From Pseudomonas sp. DNDY-54 (GTDB taxonomy: Bacteria; Pseudomonadota; Gammaproteobacteria; Pseudomonadales; Pseudomonadaceae), in assembly GCF_019880365.1 (NCBI RefSeq), contig NZ_CP082271.1, positions 496,001 through 560,000 on the forward strand: 64,000 nt of DNA, given 5' to 3'. This document shows positions 51,719 to 60,848 of this stretch, one piece after another; within the stretch, counting starts at the first letter, position 1, and each line of letters starts with the position of its first letter. The translations under genes and the position numbers were made by a program. The notes beneath the pieces are model-generated. The model was not told where the DNA came from. It ran no database searches and worked only from the letters and a program-made list of their open reading frames with translations.

Positions 51719-52705
51719 CTAGCGATTAGCGGCCATTTGATACGCGGTTTCCAGTGCGACCCGCAGGCTTCCGGTGTCAATCCGCCCGGAGCCAGCGAGA
51801 TCCAGCGCTGTACCGTGATCGACAGAGGTGCGCACGATTGGCAGGCCCAGGGTGATGTTAACGGCCGCGCCGAAGCCCTTGTATTTGAGTACCGGCAATC
51901 CCTGGTCGTGATACATCGCCAGCACCGCATCGCAATGCTCGAGATGCTTGGGCGTGAAGAGCGTGTCGGCGGGTAGCGGGCCGATCAAATCGAGGCCCTC
52001 ATGACGAAGCTCGTTCAGTGCTGGCTCGATGACCTCGATTTCTTCGCGGCCTAAATGCCCGCCCTCACCGGCATGCGGGTTCAGGCCGCAGACCAAAATG
52101 CGCGGGTGGGGGATGCCAAACTTTTCCACCAGGTCGGTGTGGAGAATACGCGCCACGCGCTGCAGCCGTTCGCGAGTAATCGCCGACGCAACGTCTTTGA
52201 GCGGCAGGTGCGTGGTTACCAGCGCGACCCGCAGACCGTGGGTCGCAAGCATCATCACAACTTGCTCGGTGCCCGTAAGGTCGGCGAGAAACTCGGTGTG
52301 GCCTGAAAACGGTATGCCGGCCTCGTTGATTACGCCCTTGTGCACGGGCGCGGTGATCACACCGGCAAAGCTTCCGTCAAGGCAACCGTTTCCGGCGCGC
52401 TGCAACGTGGCGATCACATAGTCGGCATTCGCCGGGTTGAGTTGTCCACTGCAGACGGGAGCGGCCAGCGGTGTATTCCAGACATACAGGCTACCGGCAG
52501 GGGCTGGCTGGTCAGGCCAGTGCTCTGGGGTGACCTCGAGCAGTTGAATGTCCAAGCCTAGCTCGTTAGTGCGTGTGCGCATCAAGTCAAGACTGGCGAC
52601 AGCGATCAGCGCGTGGGGTTGGCTGTCGCGCGCGAGCAGCAGGCAAAGATCTGGGCCGATGCCGGCGGGCTCGCCGGGAGTCAGGGCGAAGCGTTTGACG
52701 GTCAT
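51719..52705 (-). CDS. pdxA: 4-hydroxythreonine-4-phosphate dehydrogenase
   Basis: Vitamin B6 pathway enzyme, 328 residues. It shows TPGEPAGIGPD at the start, the metal-binding histidines in SGHTEFLADL, CGLNPHAGEGGHLGREE and AMYHDQGLPVLKY, and SVDHGTALDLAG near the end. ATG 52705 is chosen by family start; an ATG at 52720 is in frame. A terminator lies between surA and this gene, so it may have its own promoter or depend on read-through. Confidence 0.95.
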   Translation of the reverse strand: MTVKRFALTPGEPAGIGPDLCLLLARDSQPHALIAVASLDLMRTRTNELGLDIQLLEVTPEHWPDQPAPAGSLYVWNTPLAAPVCSGQLNPANADYVIATLQRAGNGCLDGSFAGVITAPVHKGVINEAGIPFSGHTEFLADLTGTEQVVMMLATHGLRVALVTTHLPLKDVASAITRERLQRVARILHTDLVEKFGIPHPRILVCGLNPHAGEGGHLGREEIEVIEPALNELRHEGLDLIGPLPADTLFTPKHLEHCDAVLAMYHDQGLPVLKYKGFGAAVNITLGLPIVRTSVDHGTALDLAGSGRIDTGSLRVALETAYQMAANR

Positions 52706-52726
52706 GCCGATCGGCCTCATGCAGGA

Positions 52727-52759
52727 TAAAAAAACGGGCCGGCCAAACTGGCAGGCCCG
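52727..52759 (-). terminator. Terminator between surA and pdxA
   Basis: CGGGCC (52735-52740) with GGCCCG (52754-52759) enclose an inner GCC/GGC pair; on the minus strand a run of seven T follows (52728-52734). It starts about 27 bases behind the surA stop. Confidence 0.85.
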
Positions 52760-52785
52760 CTATGGGTGCTGCGATCGCGTTGCTG

Positions 52786-54093
52786 TCAGATCTTAATCTC
52801 GACGTACGCTTCGTCGCGTATCTGGCGCAGCCAGGCTTGCAGCTCTTCCTCATATTTGCGGTTGCGCAGGAGCGTCTGCGCCTGCTGCTCGCGGAACTCT
52901 TCGCTCGCATCCGTAGCGCGACGTCCCAATACTTCGAGGATATGCCAGCCATAGGGCGTCTTGAAGGGCTCGGACAGCTGACCATTCGGTGTGTTGGCCA
53001 TGACCTCGCGGAACTCCGGTACCAGCGAGCTTGGATCGATCCAGTTGAGGTCGCCGCCGTTGAGCGCTGAGCCTGGGTCTTCAGAAAAGTTCTTCGCCAG
53101 GTCAGCGAAGCTTTCGCCTGCAAGGACGCGGTCGCGCAGTCGTTGAATCAGCCGGCGGCTTTCTTCTTCGCTGCGAATCTGGCTCGGCTTGATCAGGATG
53201 TGGCGGACGTGAACCTCGTCGCGTACCTGGGTATCCCCGCCGCGCTTGTCCAGAACCTTGAGCAGAATGAAGCCAGGCGGGGTGCGGACAGGCTGCGTGA
53301 AGTCGCCAGCGTTCATGCTGCGCACTTCGGTGTCGAAGGGCGGTGGCAGCTGCGCTGCCTTGCGCCAGCCCATATCGCCGCCTTCCAGCGCGTTCTCACT
53401 GGCCGAGCGCGATACCGCCAGCTTGGCGAAGTCAGCGCCGTTCTGCAGCTGTTCGTAGGTATCCCTTGCGGTTTCTTCAGCCGCCCGGACCGCAGCCGAA
53501 TCAGCAGATTCCGGAACGGGTATTAGGATGTTGGCCAGCCGGTATTCTTCGGAAAGCTGCAGCTTGCCCAAGTCGGATGCGAGGAAGTTCTCCACTTCCT
53601 GGTTTGAAACTTGAACACGCTCGGCAATGCGGCGCTGGCGCACCCGGCTAATGACCATCTCGCGGCGAATCTGCTCACGAGCAGATTCCAGGCTCAGACC
53701 GTCGCGTTCCAGCGCGGCGCGGAACTGATCAAGGCTCATGTTATTGCGCTGGGCAATAGTGGCCATGGCCTGATTGAGCTCCTCGTCGGAAATACGAATG
53801 CCTGACCGTTCACCGATCTGCAACTGCAGGTTCTCGGTGATCAATCGTTCGAGAACCTGTTGCTGCATCACGTCCCGCGGCGGCATCTCCGCGCCACGCT
53901 TCTCAATGGTTTGCTCGACCTCACGCAGACGCTGGTCCAGCTGGCTCTGCATGATGACGTCGTTGTCGACGATAGCGACGATGCGATCAAGAGGGCGAAC
54001 CTCGGCGGAGGCCGAGGTAGCCAGGGTGGCGTTGCCTAGTAGAAGCGCGCCCATTAGCAGTGGGCGCAGGTAATCAGAAAGCTTGATCTTCAC
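52786..54093 (-). CDS. surA: Periplasmic peptidyl-prolyl isomerase and chaperone SurA
   Basis: Chaperone for outer-membrane proteins, including the LptD encoded next to it. The 435-residue precursor starts at GTG 54093 (KIKLSDYLRPLL) with a signal peptide to about residue 28 (ATSASA). The N-terminal chaperone domain (VDNDVIMQSQLDQR) is followed by two parvulin domains (EYRLANILIPVPES region and EVHVRHILIKPSQIR region). GTG 54093 overlaps lptD by 20 bases; the longer frame is only lptD sequence read in another phase. Confidence 0.95.
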   Translation of the reverse strand: MKIKLSDYLRPLLMGALLLGNATLATSASAEVRPLDRIVAIVDNDVIMQSQLDQRLREVEQTIEKRGAEMPPRDVMQQQVLERLITENLQLQIGERSGIRISDEELNQAMATIAQRNNMSLDQFRAALERDGLSLESAREQIRREMVISRVRQRRIAERVQVSNQEVENFLASDLGKLQLSEEYRLANILIPVPESADSAAVRAAEETARDTYEQLQNGADFAKLAVSRSASENALEGGDMGWRKAAQLPPPFDTEVRSMNAGDFTQPVRTPPGFILLKVLDKRGGDTQVRDEVHVRHILIKPSQIRSEEESRRLIQRLRDRVLAGESFADLAKNFSEDPGSALNGGDLNWIDPSSLVPEFREVMANTPNGQLSEPFKTPYGWHILEVLGRRATDASEEFREQQAQTLLRNRKYEEELQAWLRQIRDEAYVEIKI

Positions 54094-56830
54094 GTTCACG
54101 GTAACCTTGTATGCCTTCGTCGAGGAATGTCTCGGTCGAGCTGCCGAACACGCCGCCGAGTCCCTTGAGGACGATTTGCAGGAAGATGCCGTTGTCCGGT
54201 TCATCGTTCTGCGATGGGTTGAGACTGGTTTCGTCGTAGTCGATCCAGTAGCGGTTGATCAGGCGAAGCTTCCAGCAGCAATTGTCGTACTCGAAGCCGC
54301 CGAAGGCCTCCAGCGTACGGTTGCGGCTGTAGTCATGCTGCCAGCGCGCAATCACGCTCCACTGCGGCACGATCGGCCAGATGGTGGATATGTCGTGCTG
54401 GTTGATCTTGTAGTAGTCCTTGATGTACTCGGGTGTACCTGGCGTGCCGTAGTCACCGCCGTACGTCCACTCACCGGTGGCCTGATCAAAGCGCACGGTG
54501 TCGTTGCGGTAGCGGTAGCCAACGTTGACGATCTTGTTCGGGTTATCAGCGGGCTGATAGTGGAACATGGCGCTGCCCGACTGCGTTCGGCCTTCGTCCG
54601 GGTCCCAGTTGAAGGTCGAGGTGAAGCGCCAGTCGCGGTTGAAGCGGAAGAGGTATTCCAGCGCATAGGGCGACACGTCCGAAGTGGCGCCTGGGCGATC
54701 TTCCAAGTTCGGCAGCTGCACTTCGCGGTCACGGAAGTAAACGGTTTGACCGATGCTGAAGCGTTGACGCTCCATGCCGTTCGGCTCGATCCAGCGATTG
54801 GTCACGCCCAGGGATAGCTGGTTGGCGTCCCCGATCCGATCCTTGCCGGAGAAGCGGTTTTCACGCCACAGGGACGAGTAGCTGAAGGTGTTCTCCCCGG
54901 TGTCGAACACAGGGATATTGTCCTGATCTTCTTCCGGCACATACAGATAGAACATCCGCGGCTCAAGGGTCTGACGGTAGTTTTTACCGAACCACTCGGT
55001 GTCGCGATCAAAGTACAGACCGCTGTCAACGCTGAAGATCGGTACGCTCCGATCGGGCGAGTCGTTGAAATCATTCACCTGATTTCGGCCGGTGTTATCC
55101 AGCGTCAGGTCGTACTTGGTATAGGCATACTTCAACGAGGGTTTGACGAAGCCCCAGCTCCAATTGAGGGGAAGGCTTACGCCCGGTTCCAGATGCAATC
55201 GTTCACCTTCTGCGCGGGTCAAGCCGCTCAGTCGATCGTCATACCAGCGCTCGGGGTTGCCATCATCGTTGATGAAGTTGCCGCTGCGCAGGCTGCGCTG
55301 GAAACTGACGAATTCGGTGTTATAGGCGAAGCGCAGACCGCCTGGCTGAAATGGCAGAGCGCCGTCCAGTGTTAGCTGAGGCAGGCGCTCGTAAGGCGTG
55401 ACGTCCGCAATGGTGGCGCGCTCATAAGCATGCACATTCAGGCGCGCCGTATAGGTTGGCGCCCGGTAAGTCAGAGTGCCGCGCTGGTCCAGATGATCCG
55501 GCTGATCAATGCTCAGGCTGGTGTCGAGGTCCTGGAAATAGTATGGGTCGCTAATATCCGTGTAATCGGCCTCGGCCAACCAGCGACTGTCCAGGCCGGT
55601 GCGATGCTGCCAGCTGTACATCCAGCGTTGATCTTCATACTCGGACTGGAGCTTACGATCATCATTGCTGTCGTCCAGGTAAGCAGCGCCGAACTGGCCT
55701 TCGCTGCTGCGGGTCAGGTAGCGGAATTCGCCCTCCATCAGCAGGCCGCGGTCAGTCATGTAATTCGGATAGAGCGTGGCGTCGAAATTGGGCGCCAGGT
55801 TGAAGTAATACGGGGTGACCAGCGAAAGGCCCGTATCGCTCGAGGAGCTGATGCTGGGCGCGAGGAAACCAGACTGGCGCCGATCATCGATCGGGAAGTG
55901 GATATACGGTGTATAAAACACCGGGACGCCCTTGACCCGAAGTGTCACGTTGGTTGCCGAGCCAAAGCCGGTCGCCGGATTCAGCGTGACGTTGTTGCCT
56001 TGCAGATACCAGTCGTTGTCACCTGGCTCGCAGCGCGTATAGGTGCCGTCCTTAAGACGAATGATGGCGTCGTCGGTGCGCTTGGCATACAGCGCGCTAC
56101 CGCGGATCTTGCCTTCGTGAACCACATATTCCGCGTTGTCGACCTGGGCTTCACCGGTGTCGAGGAAGATCTCGGCGCGGTCACCGACCATAAGGGCACT
56201 GCGGTCACGCAGTCGGACATTGCCTTTCAGCTCGCCGCGGTTCTCCAGCTGATGCAGGCTGGCCTCATCGGCTTCGGCCTGGATGCTTCCCTGCCGCAGC
56301 ACGACGTCACCGGCCAGCGTTGCGATTTCCTGCTGCTGTTCATAACGCGTGGCTTTTGCCGAGACGTACGTCGGGGCGTCGCTCATCGGCGTATCGTCGA
56401 ACTGACCGGGGCGGCTCGGTTCAACATAGGTGCCGGCGCAATAAGGACCCGTCTCCGCCAGCTGCGCATTGGTCAGCTGGTCACGCGGCACCCAGTCCAG
56501 ATGGCTATAGTCGGCGCTGCGTGATGCCAGCGCACGGCCTTTGCTCTCGGTCACCAGCTTGGTGGTGGCTACCTGACGCTTAGGCTTGCTAGCACGTGGC
56601 TGCGCCGGGTCGGTGGTGCTTCCAGCAGCGCTACCACGGTGAACAGGGCGGGGTGGTAGCTCGGGGCTCGCGGCATCGGAGGCGCAGCTCCAGCCGCCAC
56701 CCGCACCGGGCTGGCAGGCGAACTGTTCGGCTGCAATTACCAGAGGGGTCGCCACAGGTTGTAAAGCGAGCAGGCCGCCGGTAACCAGTAGAGGGAATTT
56801 TTTACGAAAAGCGGGATATTTGACTGCCAT
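54074..56830 (-). CDS. lptD: LPS-assembly protein LptD
   Basis: Outer-membrane beta-barrel that inserts LPS into the outer leaflet with LptE. The 918-residue precursor has a signal peptide (about 1-33), a Pro/Ala-rich segment, an OstA/jellyroll domain (about 150-290; AKATRYEQQQEIATLAGDV) and a large C-terminal barrel (from about 330) that ends with aromatic-rich strands. Cysteines near the N terminus (FACQPG, WSCASD) and in the barrel (DNCCWKL) provide the essential disulfides. It heads the lptD-surA operon and is divergent from amgK. Confidence 0.96.
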   Translation of the reverse strand: MAVKYPAFRKKFPLLVTGGLLALQPVATPLVIAAEQFACQPGAGGGWSCASDAASPELPPRPVHRGSAAGSTTDPAQPRASKPKRQVATTKLVTESKGRALASRSADYSHLDWVPRDQLTNAQLAETGPYCAGTYVEPSRPGQFDDTPMSDAPTYVSAKATRYEQQQEIATLAGDVVLRQGSIQAEADEASLHQLENRGELKGNVRLRDRSALMVGDRAEIFLDTGEAQVDNAEYVVHEGKIRGSALYAKRTDDAIIRLKDGTYTRCEPGDNDWYLQGNNVTLNPATGFGSATNVTLRVKGVPVFYTPYIHFPIDDRRQSGFLAPSISSSSDTGLSLVTPYYFNLAPNFDATLYPNYMTDRGLLMEGEFRYLTRSSEGQFGAAYLDDSNDDRKLQSEYEDQRWMYSWQHRTGLDSRWLAEADYTDISDPYYFQDLDTSLSIDQPDHLDQRGTLTYRAPTYTARLNVHAYERATIADVTPYERLPQLTLDGALPFQPGGLRFAYNTEFVSFQRSLRSGNFINDDGNPERWYDDRLSGLTRAEGERLHLEPGVSLPLNWSWGFVKPSLKYAYTKYDLTLDNTGRNQVNDFNDSPDRSVPIFSVDSGLYFDRDTEWFGKNYRQTLEPRMFYLYVPEEDQDNIPVFDTGENTFSYSSLWRENRFSGKDRIGDANQLSLGVTNRWIEPNGMERQRFSIGQTVYFRDREVQLPNLEDRPGATSDVSPYALEYLFRFNRDWRFTSTFNWDPDEGRTQSGSAMFHYQPADNPNKIVNVGYRYRNDTVRFDQATGEWTYGGDYGTPGTPEYIKDYYKINQHDISTIWPIVPQWSVIARWQHDYSRNRTLEAFGGFEYDNCCWKLRLINRYWIDYDETSLNPSQNDEPDNGIFLQIVLKGLGGVFGSSTETFLDEGIQGYREREDQAF

Positions 56831-56961
56831 CTTGTTTTTAGGGTCCGTGCTTGCGGCGAGCCATCGGCCGGGCTGGGCCGCACGCCTCTCGATGGGCTGA
56901 AAAAGATGCTGGATAATAAAGCATGACCCGTCTATCGGCTAGCGCCGCGGAGAGCACTGAT

Positions 56962-57984
56962 ATGCCGCAACACGATCAACGCCTGCAGGACCTGAACGCC
57001 TGGCTGCAACCTCAACTGAGCGCGCTTTTCGCGCGTCGCGGCTGGGGGGACGTGCCCGAGGCGCGGATGGTTCCGGCCAGCAGCGATGCCAGTTTTCGTC
57101 GCTATTTTCGCTGGGAGGCGGACGGGCGCAGTTTCATCCTGATGGACGCGCCACCGCCACAGGAGAACTGTCGGCCATTCGTTGCCGTGGCGGCGCTGCT
57201 GGACAATGCGGGGGTCAATGTACCGGAGGTTCTCGCTCAGGATCTGGAACGCGGCTTTTTGCTGCTTAGCGATCTGGGACGCCAGACCTACCTCGACATC
57301 ATTGACGAAGCCAACGCCGACGCCCTGTTCGCCGACGCCATTCAGGCGCTGCTAGCCTTCCAGGTCCAGCCGTTGGAGCAGTCATTGCCAAGCTATGACG
57401 AGGCGCTGCTGCGTCGTGAGCTGCAGTTGTTTCCTGAGTGGTATGTGCAGCGTCATCTTGGCTACCAGTTCAGCGCGGCCGAGCTGAGCGTCTGGGAGCG
57501 TACATGCCGATTGCTGATTGATTCGGCCCTGGCGCAGCCGCGTGTGCTTGTGCACCGCGACTACATGCCGCGCAATCTGATGGCCAGCGAACCGAATCCC
57601 GGCGTGCTGGATTTTCAGGATGCCGTTGTCGGTCCCGTCACGTATGACATCACCTCGTTGTTCAAGGATGCGTTTCTGAGCTGGTCAGAGGAGCGCGTGT
57701 GCGGTTGGTTGCAAGGCTATTGGGAAGCCGCGCGGGCACGCGGTGTTCCGGTCCAGTCCAGCTTCGAGGAGTTCCAGCGCGCTAGCGATCTGATGGGCCT
57801 TCAACGGCACCTGAAGGTCATCGGTATATTCGCGCGGATCTGTCACCGTGACGGCAAGCCGCGCTATCTGACCGACGTTCCACGGTTCTTCGCGTACATC
57901 GAGACGGTCGCGGCGCGTCGCCCGGAACTGGCAGAACTGAGGGCGTTGTTGCAAGACCTGCCATCCGCACAGGTACAACCATGA
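56962..57984 (+). CDS. amgK: Anomeric N-acetylmuramate/N-acetylglucosamine kinase AmgK
   Basis: An aminoglycoside-phosphotransferase-fold kinase of 340 residues. ASSDASFRRYFR carries the ATP-contact region, VHRDYMPRNLM the catalytic aspartate and LDFQDAVVGP the metal aspartate. In P. putida AmgK phosphorylates the anomeric position of MurNAc in a peptidoglycan-recycling route that avoids de novo UDP-MurNAc synthesis (and bypasses fosfomycin). The next gene, murU, is the partner. ATG 56962 follows GGAGAG; ATG 56923 is in frame upstream. Divergent from lptD. Confidence 0.9.
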   Translation: MPQHDQRLQDLNAWLQPQLSALFARRGWGDVPEARMVPASSDASFRRYFRWEADGRSFILMDAPPPQENCRPFVAVAALLDNAGVNVPEVLAQDLERGFLLLSDLGRQTYLDIIDEANADALFADAIQALLAFQVQPLEQSLPSYDEALLRRELQLFPEWYVQRHLGYQFSAAELSVWERTCRLLIDSALAQPRVLVHRDYMPRNLMASEPNPGVLDFQDAVVGPVTYDITSLFKDAFLSWSEERVCGWLQGYWEAARARGVPVQSSFEEFQRASDLMGLQRHLKVIGIFARICHRDGKPRYLTDVPRFFAYIETVAARRPELAELRALLQDLPSAQVQP

Positions 57985-58652
57985 AAGCCATGATTCTGGC
58001 AGCAGGCAAGGGCGAGCGTCTGCGCCCGCTGACTTTGCACACGCCCAAACCATTGGTGCAGGCCGGTGGTATGCCGCTGATCGAATACCACGTCCGCGCC
58101 CTAGCTGCTGCGGGTATCAACGATCTGGTCATCAACCATGCGTGGCTTGGCGAGCAGATCGAGGCATACCTGGGAACAGGCGACCGGTTCGGCGTGCGAA
58201 TCCGCTATTCAGCCGAGGGCGAACCGCTCGAAACCGGCGGCGGAATCTACCGCGCGTTACCGCTGTTGGGGGAGCAACCGTTCATTGTGGTCAATGGGGA
58301 CATTTGGACCGACTACGACTTCGCTGCGCTGATGCGGCCGCTGGCCGGTCAGGCGCACTTGGTGCTGGTAGACAATCCGGGCCATCATCCGGCGGGCGAC
58401 TTCTCGCTGACTCACGGCGCGGTGGTCGATGCAGGCCCGCCAGATACCATGCTTACCTACAGCGGTATGGCAATTCTTGATCCGCGCCTGTTCGACGGGT
58501 GCAGTGCGGGTGCATTCAAGCTCGCGCCGCTGCTGCGCCAGGCAATCGCCGCGGGCCAGGTCAGTGGGGAGTACTACCGTGGACGCTGGGTGGACGTTGG
58601 CACCCATGAGCGACTGGCGGACGTCGAGCAGATCCTCGAGGCGCGACGCTAG
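57981..58652 (+). CDS. murU: N-acetylmuramate alpha-1-phosphate uridylyltransferase MurU
   Basis: A 223-residue nucleotidyltransferase with the signature LAAGKGERLRPLTLHTPKPL, the GDIWTDYD metal site and the C-terminal YRGRWVDVGTHERL. It makes UDP-MurNAc from UTP and MurNAc 1-phosphate, directly after AmgK in the recycling pathway. ATG 57981 overlaps the amgK stop (ATGA). The gene behind it starts at the base right after its stop codon. Confidence 0.92.
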   Translation: MKAMILAAGKGERLRPLTLHTPKPLVQAGGMPLIEYHVRALAAAGINDLVINHAWLGEQIEAYLGTGDRFGVRIRYSAEGEPLETGGGIYRALPLLGEQPFIVVNGDIWTDYDFAALMRPLAGQAHLVLVDNPGHHPAGDFSLTHGAVVDAGPPDTMLTYSGMAILDPRLFDGCSAGAFKLAPLLRQAIAAGQVSGEYYRGRWVDVGTHERLADVEQILEARR

Positions 58653-59423
58653 ATGTTCTGGCCCATAACGCTGCTGGGTGCACTGATTGGCTGGTTGCTT
58701 GCGAGTATCCCTGGGGCACTGCTTGGCGCATTGCTTGGGCAGGTTCTCGACCGGCGCTTCGGGCTCAATTCCTGGGCCAGGCTGCGCGAGCGCATGGGCG
58801 GCGGCAAGGCCGTGATGCAGGGCGACGAGTTGCTTTTTTTTCTGCTCGGACGCCTTGCGAAAAGCAGCGGACGAATCAGCGAGGCGCACATCCAGGCTGC
58901 CCGTCGAGAGATGCAGCGGCTGCGCCTGACTGCAACCGCTCAGCGTGCCGCCATCGACGCCTTTTATCGCGGCAAGTCCAGCGGCGATGGTTTGCGCGAC
59001 CCGCTACACCGATTGAAAGGCAGGCATGAAGACACCAAGTCCGTGCTTCAGGCTTGCTGGAGGATGGCGCGCGCTCAGGGCGCGATTGATGCGCGCCAGC
59101 ATGAGCTGATCATGCTCTGGGGCAAGTGGATGGGGTGGGGCTCGGCGGCCATTGCGGCGCTGGATGTCAGCGGCGGGCGAAGTCAAGGGGCGCCGAGCAA
59201 TCCGGCTGGTGCCTATGAGCAGGCGCTGCGGTTGCTTGGCGTGCGTGCCGACAGCGAGCCCCAGGTGATCAAACGCGCATATCGACGGTTGCTCAGTAAG
59301 CATCATCCGGACAAACAGGCCGGCGCGGGTGCAACGGTCCAGCAGGTTCGTGATGCGACCGAGCGGACCCGCGAGCTGCACAGTGCTTATGTCTTGATCC
59401 GCGAGCGCCGAGGCTTTCGCTGA
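58653..59423 (+). CDS. djlA: DjlA-type membrane-anchored J-domain co-chaperone
   Basis: A 256-residue protein with an N-terminal hydrophobic, Gly-rich segment (ITLLGALIGWLLASIPGALLG) that inserts in the inner membrane, a TerB-like helical domain (about 55-165) and a C-terminal J domain (about 185-250) with HPD in SKHHPDKQAG. The HPD loop stimulates DnaK. DjlA is linked to capsule and envelope stress in E. coli. It starts immediately behind murU (TAG-ATG), so the three genes form one operon. Convergent with the DUF3530 gene, 30 bases away. Confidence 0.9.
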   Translation: MFWPITLLGALIGWLLASIPGALLGALLGQVLDRRFGLNSWARLRERMGGGKAVMQGDELLFFLLGRLAKSSGRISEAHIQAARREMQRLRLTATAQRAAIDAFYRGKSSGDGLRDPLHRLKGRHEDTKSVLQACWRMARAQGAIDARQHELIMLWGKWMGWGSAAIAALDVSGGRSQGAPSNPAGAYEQALRLLGVRADSEPQVIKRAYRRLLSKHHPDKQAGAGATVQQVRDATERTRELHSAYVLIRERRGFR

Positions 59424-59453
59424 GCCCTAAGTCGCAGCTGGGGCGGGCGCTGG

Positions 59454-60491
59454 CTACCTCTGCTTGTCCAGCCAGCCGCGTACCCGGCGCACTAGCTGTT
59501 CTTGATCGGCCGTGCGGTCACCTGTGAGCGCTGGCAACCCCACCTGGCGGTAGGCCGGGTGCTCGATTCGGCGACTTGCGTTCAAGCGCGCCCGTGCCGC
59601 CGAAGGCTCGCCATGTTCTTCCCTATAGTAGAAATCACCCGTCGCTAACCTGAGGGTGGGTATCAGCTGTTCTAACGATTCATCTTGTCCTTCCGGCTGG
59701 CGTGGTCGAATCACCCCCAGATGCCTGACATCGCCAGGAGCCCGTTGCTGAAGATAGCGCGCTGCCCAATAACCGCCGGTGCCTTGGCCAAGGAGAATGA
59801 TGGTCGACGGCTGTTTGCTACGAGCGAACGCCAGTGCTGATTCGATACGTTCAAGGATCTGTTCAGCCTGATCAACGACCGGTGCATTCGACTCGAGCGG
59901 TGCGCCCGTCTCGGTATTGTCGGCAGGTTCAACGGGGGCTGCTGCGGCTTCCTCGGGCAGGTAGCCGGCCTCATTGGGCGCTGCGTCGTCCATCTGCTGT
60001 TCGGTCATCGCTTCGGGTTTTACGGCCAGGGCAGGCGTGTCCTCTTCGTCGTCCACCAGGTCTGTCGCTGCAGGCAGCAGAAAGCCAGGCGAATGAGGCA
60101 AACTCAGGCTAAGGGTATGCCAGCCATGATCAGGCAGGCCTCGACGTAACGGTCCGATGCTGCGTGGCCAATCGGCACTTTCACCCTCACTGGGAAGCAG
60201 AATCACCACACCTTTTGGCTTGCCGACATTGGCCGGTTTCCAGAGCGCAGTAAAGTCTGTTTCGCCGGCCGTCAGGCTGATGAACTCACTGGCGGACAGC
60301 TGGCGCACCAGGCTTTCAGCCATGGCATCGCTGCGCGACTGCAGCGGTGGGCGCTCGGCAGCGGCAGGCGCTGAAGTGCGGTCAGCACCGGTTTGAGCTA
60401 TCTCGCTGGCATCGTCGGCATGACTGACGACAGCGGCAACGATCAGCCACAACAGGGCGGACCACCTGATCGAGTTACACATGCGAGGCAT
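59454..60491 (-). CDS. DUF3530 family protein (alpha/beta-hydrolase-like, exported)
   Basis: A 345-residue protein with a signal peptide (about 1-26, ALLWLIVAAVVSHA). After a polar segment the domain begins KGVVILLPSEGESADWP. GTGGYWAARYLQ has the place of a hydrolase nucleophile elbow, but the central residue is Gly-Gln-Gly-Thr-Gly and not a serine, so catalysis is uncertain. An Ala/Pro/Glu-rich insert (about 150-205) divides the domain. Function unknown. ATG 60491 follows GGAG. Pseudomonas homologues occur in the same place. Confidence 0.72.
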   Translation of the reverse strand: MPRMCNSIRWSALLWLIVAAVVSHADDASEIAQTGADRTSAPAAAERPPLQSRSDAMAESLVRQLSASEFISLTAGETDFTALWKPANVGKPKGVVILLPSEGESADWPRSIGPLRRGLPDHGWHTLSLSLPHSPGFLLPAATDLVDDEEDTPALAVKPEAMTEQQMDDAAPNEAGYLPEEAAAAPVEPADNTETGAPLESNAPVVDQAEQILERIESALAFARSKQPSTIILLGQGTGGYWAARYLQQRAPGDVRHLGVIRPRQPEGQDESLEQLIPTLRLATGDFYYREEHGEPSAARARLNASRRIEHPAYRQVGLPALTGDRTADQEQLVRRVRGWLDKQR

Positions 60492-60848
60492 CAAGGGCTC
60501 CGGGTTATCTACCGCACGGGTGGGACTGCGCCGCTTATCGCGTACGCCTTACCCGTTTTCGGCATGATGGACAAATGTGTGAGGCCTTCGTGTCGAAGGC
60601 TACCGCGAAGAGCGCCAAGTTGTACCGATGCTGGGCGCCTTACGAAGGCGGCTCCGCGCAGCAGGACAGCGAGCACGCGACAATATACGAGCGATGCTGT
60701 TAAAACATTCGCCGTGCAAAATAACGAACATCGCTCTACTGTTATCCGAACGCCGCATGGCCCGGCAGTCGATCATCGTATGCTGCTGTGCTCGCTTCCT
60801 GGCGTCTTTCCCGACCCGTGCCGACGATGAGCGGCTACTGAGGAGCTT
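60492..60848. other. Intergenic region between the DUF3530 gene and gabT
   Basis: About 357 bases without a convincing gene. It holds two small hairpins, GCCTTCG-TGT-CGAAGGC (60584-60600) and GCCTT-ACG-AAGGC (60637-60649), and the divergent starts of both neighbours. GAGGAG (60840-60845) is the ribosome site of gabT. No clear sigma-70 or sigma-54 promoter is visible to me. Confidence 0.6.

Noticed and set aside
55430..56524. 364-codon open frame on the + strand
   Set aside because: Antisense of lptD; composition is that of a shadow frame.
60393..60830. 145-codon frame running from the DUF3530 gene into the gabT spacer
   Set aside because: Cys/Arg/Pro-rich product without motif, no ribosome site, partly antisense to a better gene.
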